Under the pieces are notes generated by a model. The model was not told the origin of the DNA and searched no databases. It worked only from the letters and a program-made list of their open reading frames with translations. This document shows, in pieces, positions 42,157 through 50,630 of a DNA stretch of 64,000 bases; the first letter of the stretch is position 1, and each line of letters begins with the position of its first letter. A program made the translations under genes and the position numbers. The stretch is from an uncultured Oscillospiraceae bacterium (GTDB taxonomy: Bacteria > Bacillota > Clostridia > Oscillospirales > Acutalibacteraceae): positions 1 through 64,000 of the forward strand of contig CAJJNV010000002.1 of the NCBI GenBank assembly GCA_905193225.1, in the 5' to 3' direction.

Positions 42157-43359
42157 ATGGGACTTAACGACACGGTATCGGCCGAAAGACCCCACATCGG
42201 ATTTTTCGGACTGAGAAACGCCGGAAAATCCAGCGTGGTAAACGCCGTTACGGGGCAGAAGCTGTCCCTCGTTTCGGACATTAAGGGCACCACCACCGAC
42301 CCGGTGAAAAAGGCCATGGAGCTTTTACCCATAGGCCCGGTTGTAATAATCGACACTCCCGGTATCGACGACAGCGGCGTGCTTGGCGAAATGCGTGTAA
42401 AGCGCACAATGCAGGTGCTTGAGCAGACCGACATTGCTCTGCTCATAATCGACGGACAAAAGGGATTGTCGCCTGCCGATAGGCATCTTATAGAACTTTT
42501 TGAGCAAAAAAACATTACCTACATAAAGGTGTTCAACAAATCGGACAAGCTTGAGAAGATACCTGCTGCCGGGCAAAACGAGATATACGTGTGCGCCACA
42601 AGCGGCGAGGGAATATACGACCTTAAAGAAATGATAGGTAGGGCGGCTAAAATCGCCAAAACCGAGCGCCCGCTCATTTCCGATCTTATTGGACCGGAAG
42701 ATGTGGCGGTGCTTGTTGTGCCCATTGATTCGGCGGCGCCTAAGGGCAGACTGATACTGCCCCAGCAGCAGACCATTCGGGCAATTCTCGACGCGGGAGC
42801 AATCGCGGTTGTCACGAGGGAAAAGGAACTTGAAGCCACCCTTTCCTCACTTAAAGATAAGCCTAAAATTGTCATAACCGATTCCCAGGCTTTTGAGCAG
42901 GTCGATAAAATCACGCCGAGGGATATAACCCTTACCTCCTTTTCGATACTTTTTGCCCGGTATAAGGGCGATCTTAAAGAGGCGGTAAAGGGAGCGGCGG
43001 CACTTGACAGCCTTAACGACGGCAGCAGGGTTCTCATTTCCGAAGGCTGTACCCACCACCGCCAGTGCGACGACATTGGCACGGTCAAAATGCCTAAATG
43101 GGTAGAAAAATACACCGGTAAAAAGCTGAGCTTTGAATTTACCTCGGGCGGGGAATTCCCCGACGATCCGACAGGCTTTGATCTTGTTATACACTGCGGA
43201 GGCTGTATGCTCGGCGAGCGGGAAATGAAATCCCGTATAAGACGGTGCGTTGAGAAAAATGTGCCCATAACAAACTACGGCATTGCCATTGCACAGATGC
43301 ACGGTATTCTCGGCCGCTCGGTCGAGGCTTTTCCCGATATTGCCGAGATTTTAAAGTGA
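42157..43359 (+). CDS. hydF: [FeFe]-hydrogenase maturase HydF, GTPase scaffold
   Basis: A 400-residue GTPase on which the 2Fe precursor is assembled before transfer to HydA. The P-loop is G18-LRNA-GKS, with DTPGIDDSG and FNKSDKLEKI completing the G motifs. Cluster ligands in the C-terminal domain are Cys298 (EGCTHHRQC) and Cys347/Cys350 (HCGGC). A terminator follows at 43426. The hydrogenase itself (HydA) is not in the window. Confidence 0.96.
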   Translation: MGLNDTVSAERPHIGFFGLRNAGKSSVVNAVTGQKLSLVSDIKGTTTDPVKKAMELLPIGPVVIIDTPGIDDSGVLGEMRVKRTMQVLEQTDIALLIIDGQKGLSPADRHLIELFEQKNITYIKVFNKSDKLEKIPAAGQNEIYVCATSGEGIYDLKEMIGRAAKIAKTERPLISDLIGPEDVAVLVVPIDSAAPKGRLILPQQQTIRAILDAGAIAVVTREKELEATLSSLKDKPKIVITDSQAFEQVDKITPRDITLTSFSILFARYKGDLKEAVKGAAALDSLNDGSRVLISEGCTHHRQCDDIGTVKMPKWVEKYTGKKLSFEFTSGGEFPDDPTGFDLVIHCGGCMLGEREMKSRIRRCVEKNVPITNYGIAIAQMHGILGRSVEAFPDIAEILK

Positions 43360-43425
43360 CCTTAAAGTGTTGAATACACATTTAAAGCCATGAACGCGCA
43401 TTTAAAGCTTAAGTGCTGTCACTGT

Positions 43426-43461
43426 AAAGAGCCTTTGGATTTTTCCAAAGGCTCTTTTTCT
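43426..43461 (+). terminator. terminator of the hydEGF operon
   Basis: A perfect 14-bp stem (43426-43439 with 43444-43457) with a short T loop is followed by a T tract. Confidence 0.92.
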
Positions 43462-43541
43462 ATTGCAATCAAGGGGAAAATGTGCTATGGTTTTAATGTG
43501 ATTAAAAATGCTTTTTGCCGCCGAAAGGATGAAAGCTAAAA

Positions 43542-44207
43542 ATGGAAATTTTCAAAAAAGCACTGGAAAACGGATGGTTTACAAACCCCGCCACCAAAAA
43601 AACACGGGCGTTTCTTTTGATAATTGTGGTAGTTCTTATTGTTGCGATAATTGTAAATCCCTTTAAAAGCGAAACGGCGCAGTCGGTGGAAAATCAGCTT
43701 GAAAGCAGCATTAAAAAGCTTGAGAACAATTCCGATGCCACCGAAACCGAAAACACCGCCCTTTCGGGAGTGCTTTACGACGAGCTTGCCGCCAAGCTTT
43801 CGGAAAGCGGATACACCTTTTACATTTTTACCGGGCAAAAATCGGTCATAAAGAAGAATGTCGACGGCGACGGGAATAAATATACCTTTGAGCTTTCGGG
43901 AGAGCAGTACGGCGAGCTTGCGGGTAAAAAATATTTTTACGACGGAAGCGACCTTTACGACACGACAAAGACCTCCGAAAAGCTTGAAAACGAGCAGAAA
44001 AATGAAATCTTAGCAAAGCTTATGACCTACCTCCCAGAGAGTTTTTGCCCCACAAAAAGCTTTAACCGCCTTATTGCCTTTGCCGACAAAAACACCCTCG
44101 AAATGAGTGAGGCATTTTACGGAGAAAGCGCCAAGGCCTATATCGACGGTAAATGCTTTATTCAGCAGTGGGAGGACGGAATCTGCAAAATTGCCTTTGA
44201 AAAATGA
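43542..44207 (+). CDS. single-pass membrane protein of unknown function
   Basis: A 221-residue protein. Residues 1-22 are cytoplasmic (MEIFKKALENGWFTNPATKK), 23-42 form one membrane helix (AFLLIIVVVLIVAIIV) and the rest is predicted outside. A Ser/Asn/Glu-rich linker is followed by a compact domain with alternating charged and aromatic residues (YTFYIFTGQKSV, YTFELSGEQYGEL, KCFIQQWEDGICK). I do not recognise a family. It has its own GAAAGGA ribosome site and is followed by a terminator, so it is probably monocistronic. Confidence 0.75.
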   Translation: MEIFKKALENGWFTNPATKKTRAFLLIIVVVLIVAIIVNPFKSETAQSVENQLESSIKKLENNSDATETENTALSGVLYDELAAKLSESGYTFYIFTGQKSVIKKNVDGDGNKYTFELSGEQYGELAGKKYFYDGSDLYDTTKTSEKLENEQKNEILAKLMTYLPESFCPTKSFNRLIAFADKNTLEMSEAFYGESAKAYIDGKCFIQQWEDGICKIAFEK

Positions 44208-44278
44208 CCCTTAAAGCCGTTTTTAATGTGGGCGAAGGAGCAATGCTCTTTGCACATCTTAAACAATACAAATAAAAG

Positions 44279-44326
44279 ACACACCCGTTTCAGGAGAACG
44301 GCCTCTTAAAACGGGTGTTATTTTGT
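44279..44326 (+). terminator. terminator after the unknown membrane protein
   Basis: ACACCCGTTT (44281-44290) pairs with AAACGGGTGT (44309-44318), followed by TATTTTGT. Confidence 0.85.
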
Positions 44327-44413
44327 CTATCTATTTATTATTGTCTTTTGCTGCAGCAGCATAAGGAGCAGTGTTGAAAGCTCATATCAACAACGGTGTT
44401 TTGATATGCAGGA

Positions 44414-46921
44414 TCAGTTGGATTTAAGCCCCAGGCGCTTTGCGGCATCGTCTCTCATCTTGAATTTAAGAATCTTTCCGGCGGCGTTCATGGGGAAGGA
44501 ATCTACAAATTCCACATATCTCGGCACCTTGTGACGAGCCATATTTGCGCCGATAAAGTCCTTCATTTCCTGCTCGGTCATCTGTTCACCCTCCTTGAGG
44601 ATTATGCAGGCCATAACCTCCTCGCCGTATTTTTCGTCGGGTACGCCGATGACCTGTACATCGCTGACCTTGGGATGAGTGTAGATAAACTCCTCTATTT
44701 CCTTGGGATAGATGTTTTCTCCGCCGCGGATTATCATATCCTTAAGGCGGCCTGTTATGCGGTAATTCCCTTCGGGCGTGCGGCAGGCAAGATCGCCCGT
44801 GTGGAGCCATCCGTCCTTGTCGATGGCCGAAGCGGTGGCCTTGGGCATTTTGTAGTAACCCTTCATAATGTTATATCCTCTGGCCACAAATTCACCTATA
44901 ACCTCGTCGTCGCAGTCAAGGCCTGTCTCGGGATCGACAATTTTGCACTCGATCTCGGGGAGAGGACGCCCCACCGTGTTGACTCTGACCTCCACGCTGT
45001 CGTCGGTTGAGGACATTGTGCAGCCGGGAGAGGATTCGGTCTGTCCGTAAACGATGGTTATTTCCTTCATATTCATTTTGTTGATAACATCGTTCATTGC
45101 CGAAACGGGGCAGGGGCTTCCGGCCATTATGCCGGTACGCATATACGAAAAATCTGTCTTTTCAAAATCGGGATGGGAAAGCAGAGCAATGAACATTGTG
45201 GGAACGCCGTGGAATGCGGTGATATGTTCGTTGTTGATGCAGGCAAGAGCAGGCTTGGGCGAAAAATATGGAAGGGGCAGGAGGGTTGCACCGTGGGTCA
45301 TTGCCGCCGTCATTGCAAGCACCATTCCGAAGCAGTGGAACATAGGCACCTGAATCATCATACGGTCGGCGGTGGAAAGATCCATTCGGTCGCCTATGCA
45401 TTTGCCGTTGTTGACAATGTTATAGTGGGTAAGCATAACGCCCTTTGGAAAACCGGTCGTGCCGGAGGTGTACTGCATATTGCATACATCGTCCTTGTCC
45501 ACACGGGAAGCCATACGGTAGACCTCCTCCACGGGCACCTGGGAGGCGCGGTCGACCGCCTCGTTCCAGGTAAGACACCCTTTCTGGCGGTAACCCACCG
45601 TTATGACATTTCTCAGGAAGGGCAGGCGTTTGCTGTGGAGCTGGCCGCCGTTTTTGGTGTTTTTAAGCTCGGGGCAAAGCTCGGCCACAATCTGACCGTA
45701 ATCGGTGTCCTTTGAGCCTTTGGTCATAATGAGGGTGTGGGTATCCGACTGCTTTAAAAGATACTCAGCCTCGTGAATTTTGTAGGCGGTATTGACGGTT
45801 ACGAGCACCGCACCGATTTTTACCGCCGCCCAGAAGGAAATGTACCACTGGGGGACGTTTGATGCCCATACGGCGATGTGAGAACCTGCCTTTACTCCCA
45901 TTGCAATGAGGGCGCGGGCAAAGGTGTCTACATCATCCCTGAACTGGCTGTATGTGCGGGTGTAATCGAGAGTGGTGTATTTAAAGGCATATTGATCGGG
46001 AAATTCTTCAACCATACGGTCAAGCACATCAGAAAATGTGGCTTCGATAAGAAGATCTTTTTTCCAGGGGAAAACGCCGGTGTGGCGCTTGTTGTGGTAA
46101 AGAACCTTTTCGTTTTTGGATGTGTCGCTGAACTGTCTGATAAAGTTAATAAACTGGGAAAAGATGATCTCGCTGTCGTCAAGCTCGGGGCACCAGGTCG
46201 GATCCCACACAAGAGAGATAAATCCGTCGTAGTTGACCGAGCGCAGGGCCAGCATAATGTCTTTTATGGGCAGCTCGCCCTCTCCCGCAAGGCAGTGAGA
46301 TATTCCCTCGTCGGTCATTTCTGCGTCGCTGAAATGGACAAGGCGCACATAGGCACCGAGGTTTGTTATTATCTGCTCGGGGGTCTCTTTTCCCGAAAAA
46401 TATGCGGCTGAAAGATTCCAGAGAGCGGCGAGATTATCGTCGGCAAAGCGATTGAGCATATCTCTCAAAGCGACGGTGTTGCCGAAAACTCCTGACGTTT
46501 CAAGAAGGAGGGTAACGCCGTTTTGCTTTGCAACAGGAAGCACCCTTTCGATGAGGCGGGCGGTGGTTTCAAAGCCCTGCTCGTTTGCGGGGTCGCCTAC
46601 CGCCTTTAAGCGGATGGTGGGAATTTTAAGATTTTTTGCAATCTCGGCGCATTTGGCGATTTCTTGAAAAGCCTCATCGGCCTTTTGTTCGTCGGCCGTA
46701 TTACAAACGGCATCAATACAGGGAATGGAAAGATTCTTTTCGTAAAGACGGCGGAGGGTAGCGGCTGCGGCGTAATCGTGGAAGGCTCCGTCTTTTTCGG
46801 TGAAAAGGCGGTTGTGGATGTTGTGAAGTTCAATGCCTTCAAATCCGAGATCGACGGCTATATCGCAAAATTCTTCAAAGCTGTTGTTGTGCCAGCCGCG
46901 GGTGGAAAATGACAGTTTCAT
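44414..46921 (-). CDS. TIM-barrel (sugar isomerase-like) :: AMP-forming acyl-CoA synthetase fusion
   Basis: An 835-residue two-part protein. Residues 1 to about 265 resemble AP-endonuclease-2/xylose-isomerase TIM barrels (MKLSFSTRGWHNNSFEEF, GFEGIELHNIHN, LLLETSGVFGNT, LVWDPTWCPEL). Residues about 295-835 are an acyl-CoA synthetase: ATP loop YTSGTTGFPKGVMLTH, VYGQTESSPGC, GWLHTGDLACR, GRLKDMIIRGGENIYPKEIE and the catalytic Lys in NAAGKILKFKMR. The synthetase half resembles medium- or short-chain fatty-acid ligases. It starts 3 bases after the isopropylmalate-synthase-like gene with AGGAGG ahead, so both are under T-box control. The role of the barrel is unknown. Confidence 0.88.
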   Translation of the reverse strand: MKLSFSTRGWHNNSFEEFCDIAVDLGFEGIELHNIHNRLFTEKDGAFHDYAAAATLRRLYEKNLSIPCIDAVCNTADEQKADEAFQEIAKCAEIAKNLKIPTIRLKAVGDPANEQGFETTARLIERVLPVAKQNGVTLLLETSGVFGNTVALRDMLNRFADDNLAALWNLSAAYFSGKETPEQIITNLGAYVRLVHFSDAEMTDEGISHCLAGEGELPIKDIMLALRSVNYDGFISLVWDPTWCPELDDSEIIFSQFINFIRQFSDTSKNEKVLYHNKRHTGVFPWKKDLLIEATFSDVLDRMVEEFPDQYAFKYTTLDYTRTYSQFRDDVDTFARALIAMGVKAGSHIAVWASNVPQWYISFWAAVKIGAVLVTVNTAYKIHEAEYLLKQSDTHTLIMTKGSKDTDYGQIVAELCPELKNTKNGGQLHSKRLPFLRNVITVGYRQKGCLTWNEAVDRASQVPVEEVYRMASRVDKDDVCNMQYTSGTTGFPKGVMLTHYNIVNNGKCIGDRMDLSTADRMMIQVPMFHCFGMVLAMTAAMTHGATLLPLPYFSPKPALACINNEHITAFHGVPTMFIALLSHPDFEKTDFSYMRTGIMAGSPCPVSAMNDVINKMNMKEITIVYGQTESSPGCTMSSTDDSVEVRVNTVGRPLPEIECKIVDPETGLDCDDEVIGEFVARGYNIMKGYYKMPKATASAIDKDGWLHTGDLACRTPEGNYRITGRLKDMIIRGGENIYPKEIEEFIYTHPKVSDVQVIGVPDEKYGEEVMACIILKEGEQMTEQEMKDFIGANMARHKVPRYVEFVDSFPMNAAGKILKFKMRDDAAKRLGLKSN

Positions 46922-46924
46922 TTT

Positions 46925-48304
46925 TTAAACCTCCTCGTAAACAATCTTGTTGACGGCGCCGATATAAGCCCTGATGCTGGCGCCGATAATGTCGGTGGAA
47001 ATACCGTTGCCGGAATAGAGCTTTCCGCCCGAGCGCAGTCTTACCAGCGCCGAGCCCATTGCCTCTTTTCCTTCGGTAACGGCCTGTATCTGAAAATCGT
47101 CAAGCTCAAAGTGGCGGCCGATTATCTGGTTGATGCTTAAAAACGCGGCATCGATAGGACCGTCGCCTACGCTTATACCCTGAATTTCCTTTCCGTCCTT
47201 TAAAAGAACGATATGGGCGCTGGCGGTGATTATATTTCCGTTGTTGATGACATAGGATTTGAGGGTGTATGTGGCGGGAACCTGAAGGGCGGTGCTGGCG
47301 ACTATGGCGTCAAGCTCCTTTTGACCCACCGCTTTTTTGGCGGCCACTCTCAAAAATTCATCGTATACCCTTTGTTCGTCCTCTTCCGAAAGGTCATATC
47401 CGAGTTTTCTTACGGCGGCCGAAACATCATTTTTGCTGTCCTTAATATCCAGCTTTTCACCGCTTTGCTCGGCCGAGCTTACGGTTACGGCGGTCTGCTC
47501 ATTTTTGGCGTTGCCGATTATCCATTTTATTTGCTTGACCGTGCGGTGTATCTCGGTGGTTTTGATGTTTGTTTTGATGTCATAGCTGTTGCCGCAGCTT
47601 ATTATCATGGAAACGAAGGAATCGAGCTCGGCCGCGTCGCAGCAAACGCCTGTCTTGACTGTACATACCCCGTCTTTTACGGCAAGAATGGAGCAGGCCG
47701 AGGAAATGCCGTTTTTGTTGCTGCATTTTACCCCTACGGGGATATCGGTTTCGGCTGATATTTCCTTTACAAACCGGGCAAAATCATCGGGCATCATTTC
47801 GGCTGCGTCGTCGCAAAGGGTAATGGCATCGGCACCGGCATTTTCGGCAGCTTTGACTGCTTTTTTGAGGAAGTCGGTCTCGGCTCTTGTGGCGTCGCCT
47901 GCGCAAAATTCAACATTGCCGGCCTTTTGCTTTGCGTCCTGCACGGCCGATGCAATGTATTCAAGCATCTTTTCCGGTTTCTTGTGACAGGTGTATTCCA
48001 TCCCTACGGGAGAAAGGGGAAGCTCAATGCGTATCGAGCGGCGGGCAATGTCACAAATGGCATTTGCGGCGTGTTCTATACTTTGTTCGCCTACCCCTGC
48101 GGCCACTGAAATAACGGCGTTTTTTACAAAGGACGACAGGGTTTTTATAAGAAGAATGTCGGTTCTCGGTATCTCGATCTCAGGGAATTCGATAACATCC
48201 ACGTTAAGCTTTTCAAGCTGACGGGCGATCTCGATCTTTTCCTTAAAGCTAAAGCTGCTTTCGGGTTTTGAAAGCGTTGTGTCGGCAATTTTGATTGTTC
48301 TCAT
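46925..48304 (-). CDS. 2-isopropylmalate-synthase-like protein, probable pseudoenzyme with LeuA regulatory domain
   Basis: A 459-residue protein built like LeuA: an HMGL-type TIM barrel (about 1-265) and a C-terminal leucine-binding dimerisation domain (about 330-459; STALQVPATYTLKSYVI, VGDGPIDAAFLSINQI, MGSALVRLRSGGKLYSGNG). The barrel has lost conserved catalytic residues. The DTTLRDGEQ signature reads DTTLSKPES, the metal-binding HxHND motif reads KCSNK and the NGIGERAGN motif is replaced by TGVCCDAAE. It is therefore unlikely to condense 2-oxoisovalerate with acetyl-CoA. A T-box leader precedes it. A leucine-sensing or scaffold role is a guess. Confidence 0.85.
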   Translation of the reverse strand: MRTIKIADTTLSKPESSFSFKEKIEIARQLEKLNVDVIEFPEIEIPRTDILLIKTLSSFVKNAVISVAAGVGEQSIEHAANAICDIARRSIRIELPLSPVGMEYTCHKKPEKMLEYIASAVQDAKQKAGNVEFCAGDATRAETDFLKKAVKAAENAGADAITLCDDAAEMMPDDFARFVKEISAETDIPVGVKCSNKNGISSACSILAVKDGVCTVKTGVCCDAAELDSFVSMIISCGNSYDIKTNIKTTEIHRTVKQIKWIIGNAKNEQTAVTVSSAEQSGEKLDIKDSKNDVSAAVRKLGYDLSEEDEQRVYDEFLRVAAKKAVGQKELDAIVASTALQVPATYTLKSYVINNGNIITASAHIVLLKDGKEIQGISVGDGPIDAAFLSINQIIGRHFELDDFQIQAVTEGKEAMGSALVRLRSGGKLYSGNGISTDIIGASIRAYIGAVNKIVYEEV

Positions 48305-48441
48305 AAAAACTGTTCCTTTCTTCTGATTGGTTAAAAAATGCGGCCGATTTTTTCAGACGAGCCTTATATTTCTTTTTGGGTCGGCGGGTTACGTTAACGG
48401 CGGGAAAAGCACAGCACCCGTCAGATGCGATAAATGTGCCG

Positions 48442-48816
48442 AAAAAACAAAATCCCCGAGGTCTTTTGCAAAACCTCAGGGACGAAAATCTTTTTTCGCG
48501 GTACCACCCTGTTTACCGTTAAACGGTCAACTCAAATCAGGCTCAATCAAGCCTTTCGCCATGGTAACGGGGCGTTCCGTAGCCGCTTAGTTCGGCGATC
48601 GGTCAGGATCGACGGGCAAACAGGCAACCGACTGTCGGATAAACGACAAACGGCAAACTGCCATTCCATTTCACTGCCTTTCACTGTTTTTTCGGCGGCT
48701 CTGCTGGGGAGCGAGACTTTTTCGCCCTTTCGTACCGCCTTTCACCGAACGGCGGCTCTCTGAAACGAAGATGAGGTGAAAAATAACTCCTTCATCGCAT
48801 TTAAGATATTCACTAT
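48442..48816 (-). promoter_or_regulatory. T-box leader of the leuA-like operon (probable Leu specifier)
   Basis: On the minus strand the leader holds the stem I pieces AGAGAGCCGCCG and GGTGAAAGGCGG, the antiterminator T-box GGGTGGTACCGCG (around 48494-48506) and a terminator (CCCTGAGGT with ACCTCGGGG, then TTTTGTTTTTT, 48442-48482). The base of stem I can be drawn as GGAG with CTCC; the codon just before the purine and CTCC is CTC, which would be leucine. TGGT in the T-box matches a tRNA with discriminator A. T-box identity is certain by pattern; the specifier is tentative. Confidence 0.9.
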
Positions 48817-48822
48817 ACTGAA

Positions 48823-48851
48823 ATTTTAGCACCTGCTTTTAGGTTTGTCAA
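48823..48851 (-). promoter_or_regulatory. promoter of the T-box / leuA-like operon
   Basis: On the minus strand TTGACA (48851-48846), 17 bases, TAAAAT (48828-48823). Confidence 0.8.
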
Positions 48852-48977
48852 GCGGGGTAATTGTAAACTTATTGTTTCCAAAAAATCAGGAGTCGGACTT
48901 CCCCGCAAGAGCTCGTTGCGCAACAGACTTGATTTAAGCGGTACATCATATGTGTCTTTATGGAAAAACGCAATCGG

Positions 48978-50039
48978 TCAGATCTCTACCGTCCAGCCGA
49001 ATTTATCCTCAATCTTGCCCCACTGGATTCCGGTGAGGGTATCGTAAAGATGCTGCGTGAGGGGACCGATCTTACCACCGTTGACGGTGCATTTTTTACC
49101 CTTGTAGCAAAGCTCTCCGATGGGGGAAACCACCGCCGCCGTGCCGCAGCCCCAGGCCTCCTCGAGGGTGCCTTCGTCCATGGCTTTTTCAAGCTCGTCA
49201 ACGCTTAAAAGCCGCTCGCTTACGGTGATGCCTTCCTTTGCCAGCACTTCGATGCAGGATTTTCTCGTGATACCGGGTAAAATCGAGCCGGTCAGCTTTG
49301 GTGTGACCACCTCGTTGCCTATTTTGAACATGACGTTCATGGCGCCCACTTCTTCGATGTATTTGCGCTCAACACCGTCAAGCCACAGTACCTGAGAATA
49401 ACCCTGCTTTTCGGCGCGCTCGCCTGCGCGGTTGCTTGCGGCATAGTTTCCGCCGCATTTGGCATATCCGGTTCCGCCTCTTACCGCTCTGACATCCTCA
49501 TCCTCGATCATAATTTTAACCGGGTTGATGCCCTCGGCATAATAGCTTCCCGAGGGGGAGGCGATTATCATAAACGTGGCATTGTGAACGGCGTGAACTC
49601 CCAGAGATTCGTCGTTTCCGAACATAAAGGGACGCAGATAAAGTGAGGTGCCGAACTGATTGGGTACCCAGTCCTGCTCAAGCTCTACAAAGGTTGTGAG
49701 AGCTTTGAGTGCGTCCTCCTCGGGGATTTGAGGCAGACAAAGGCGCTCGGCCGAGTTGTTCATTCTCTTAACATTTTCAATGGGGCGGAAAAGCTGAACC
49801 TTTCCGTCGGCACGGCGATAGGCTTTAAGTCCCTCAAAAATTTCCGAACCGTAATGAAGCACGGTGGAAGCGGGATGTATCGAAAGGTAGCCGAAGGGTA
49901 CGATTCTTGCGTCGTGCCAGCCCTGCTCGCGGGAATAGTCCATAACAAACATATGGTCGGTGAAGATTTTGCCGAATCCCAGGGTAGAGGGATCGGGCTT
50001 TTCTTTAAGTACGGCCGCTTTGGTTATTTTAATGTCCAT
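48978..50039 (-). CDS. ilvE: branched-chain amino acid aminotransferase
   Basis: A 353-residue fold-type IV PLP enzyme that interconverts Val, Leu and Ile with their 2-oxo acids. AAVLKEKPDPSTLGFGKIF, EGLKAYRRADGKVQLFRP, LYLRPFMFGNDESLGV, the PLP-site segment GNYAASNRAGERAEKQGYSQ and EEVGAMNVMF are typical of the longer BCAT class. AAGGAG is 9 bases before the ATG. It is the last gene of the operon, after the 2-oxoacid:ferredoxin oxidoreductase genes, which ties that oxidoreductase to branched-chain 2-oxo acids. Confidence 0.95.
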   Translation of the reverse strand: MDIKITKAAVLKEKPDPSTLGFGKIFTDHMFVMDYSREQGWHDARIVPFGYLSIHPASTVLHYGSEIFEGLKAYRRADGKVQLFRPIENVKRMNNSAERLCLPQIPEEDALKALTTFVELEQDWVPNQFGTSLYLRPFMFGNDESLGVHAVHNATFMIIASPSGSYYAEGINPVKIMIEDEDVRAVRGGTGYAKCGGNYAASNRAGERAEKQGYSQVLWLDGVERKYIEEVGAMNVMFKIGNEVVTPKLTGSILPGITRKSCIEVLAKEGITVSERLLSVDELEKAMDEGTLEEAWGCGTAAVVSPIGELCYKGKKCTVNGGKIGPLTQHLYDTLTGIQWGKIEDKFGWTVEI

Positions 50040-50094
50040 ATCGGTAATCTCCTTTTAATAATCTTAAATTCAGAAGCTTAACGTTGGTGCCCGA

Positions 50095-50628
50095 TTAAAA
50101 TTCCGCACCTGTTTTAAGGGCGTTCATATTGACCTGCATCATATCCTTATGCTTGGCCGAAATGACCTTTGAAACGGCCTTTTCAACCGCTTGATCGTCA
50201 AATCCGTCGGTCTCCTTAAGAAGCTTTCCCATAACCACCATATTTGCAAGTGTGGGGAAGCCCTTTTCGCCGGCGGTTTTTGTTGCGGGAACATAAAACA
50301 CCGTTACATCGTCCCTTTTGACCTTTCGTTCGACGAGGGAGCTGTCGACAAATATCATTCCGCCGCTTTTGACCGAGTGCTCAAACTTATCGAGAGAGGG
50401 CAGGTTCATAGCCACCAAAATGTCGGGGTTTGAAACAATGGGCGAGCCAACCGGCTGATCGCTTATAATGACGCTGCAGCTTGCGGTGCCTCCGCGCATT
50501 TCCGGACCGTAAGAGGGAAGCCAGCTGACGTTTTTGTCCTCGATAAGTCCTTTGTATGCAAGCAGCTTTCCGGCAAAAAGTATGCCCTGTCCGCCGAATC
50601 CCGAAAGCAGTATGTTTTTAGTGCTCAT
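50095..50628 (-). CDS. 2-oxoacid:ferredoxin oxidoreductase, gamma subunit
   Basis: A 177-residue gamma subunit of the four-subunit VOR/KOR type. It opens MSTKNILLSGFGGQGILFAG, the family hallmark GFGGQGI, followed by SYGPEMRGGTASCSVIIS. The start at 50628 overlaps the beta-subunit stop by a few bases, with AGGAG about 10 bases ahead; an upstream in-frame ATG at 50763 would overlap beta by over 130 bases and adds an unlikely Arg-rich segment. Confidence 0.94.
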   Translation of the reverse strand: MSTKNILLSGFGGQGILFAGKLLAYKGLIEDKNVSWLPSYGPEMRGGTASCSVIISDQPVGSPIVSNPDILVAMNLPSLDKFEHSVKSGGMIFVDSSLVERKVKRDDVTVFYVPATKTAGEKGFPTLANMVVMGKLLKETDGFDDQAVEKAVSKVISAKHKDMMQVNMNALKTGAEF

Positions 50629-50630
50629 TT

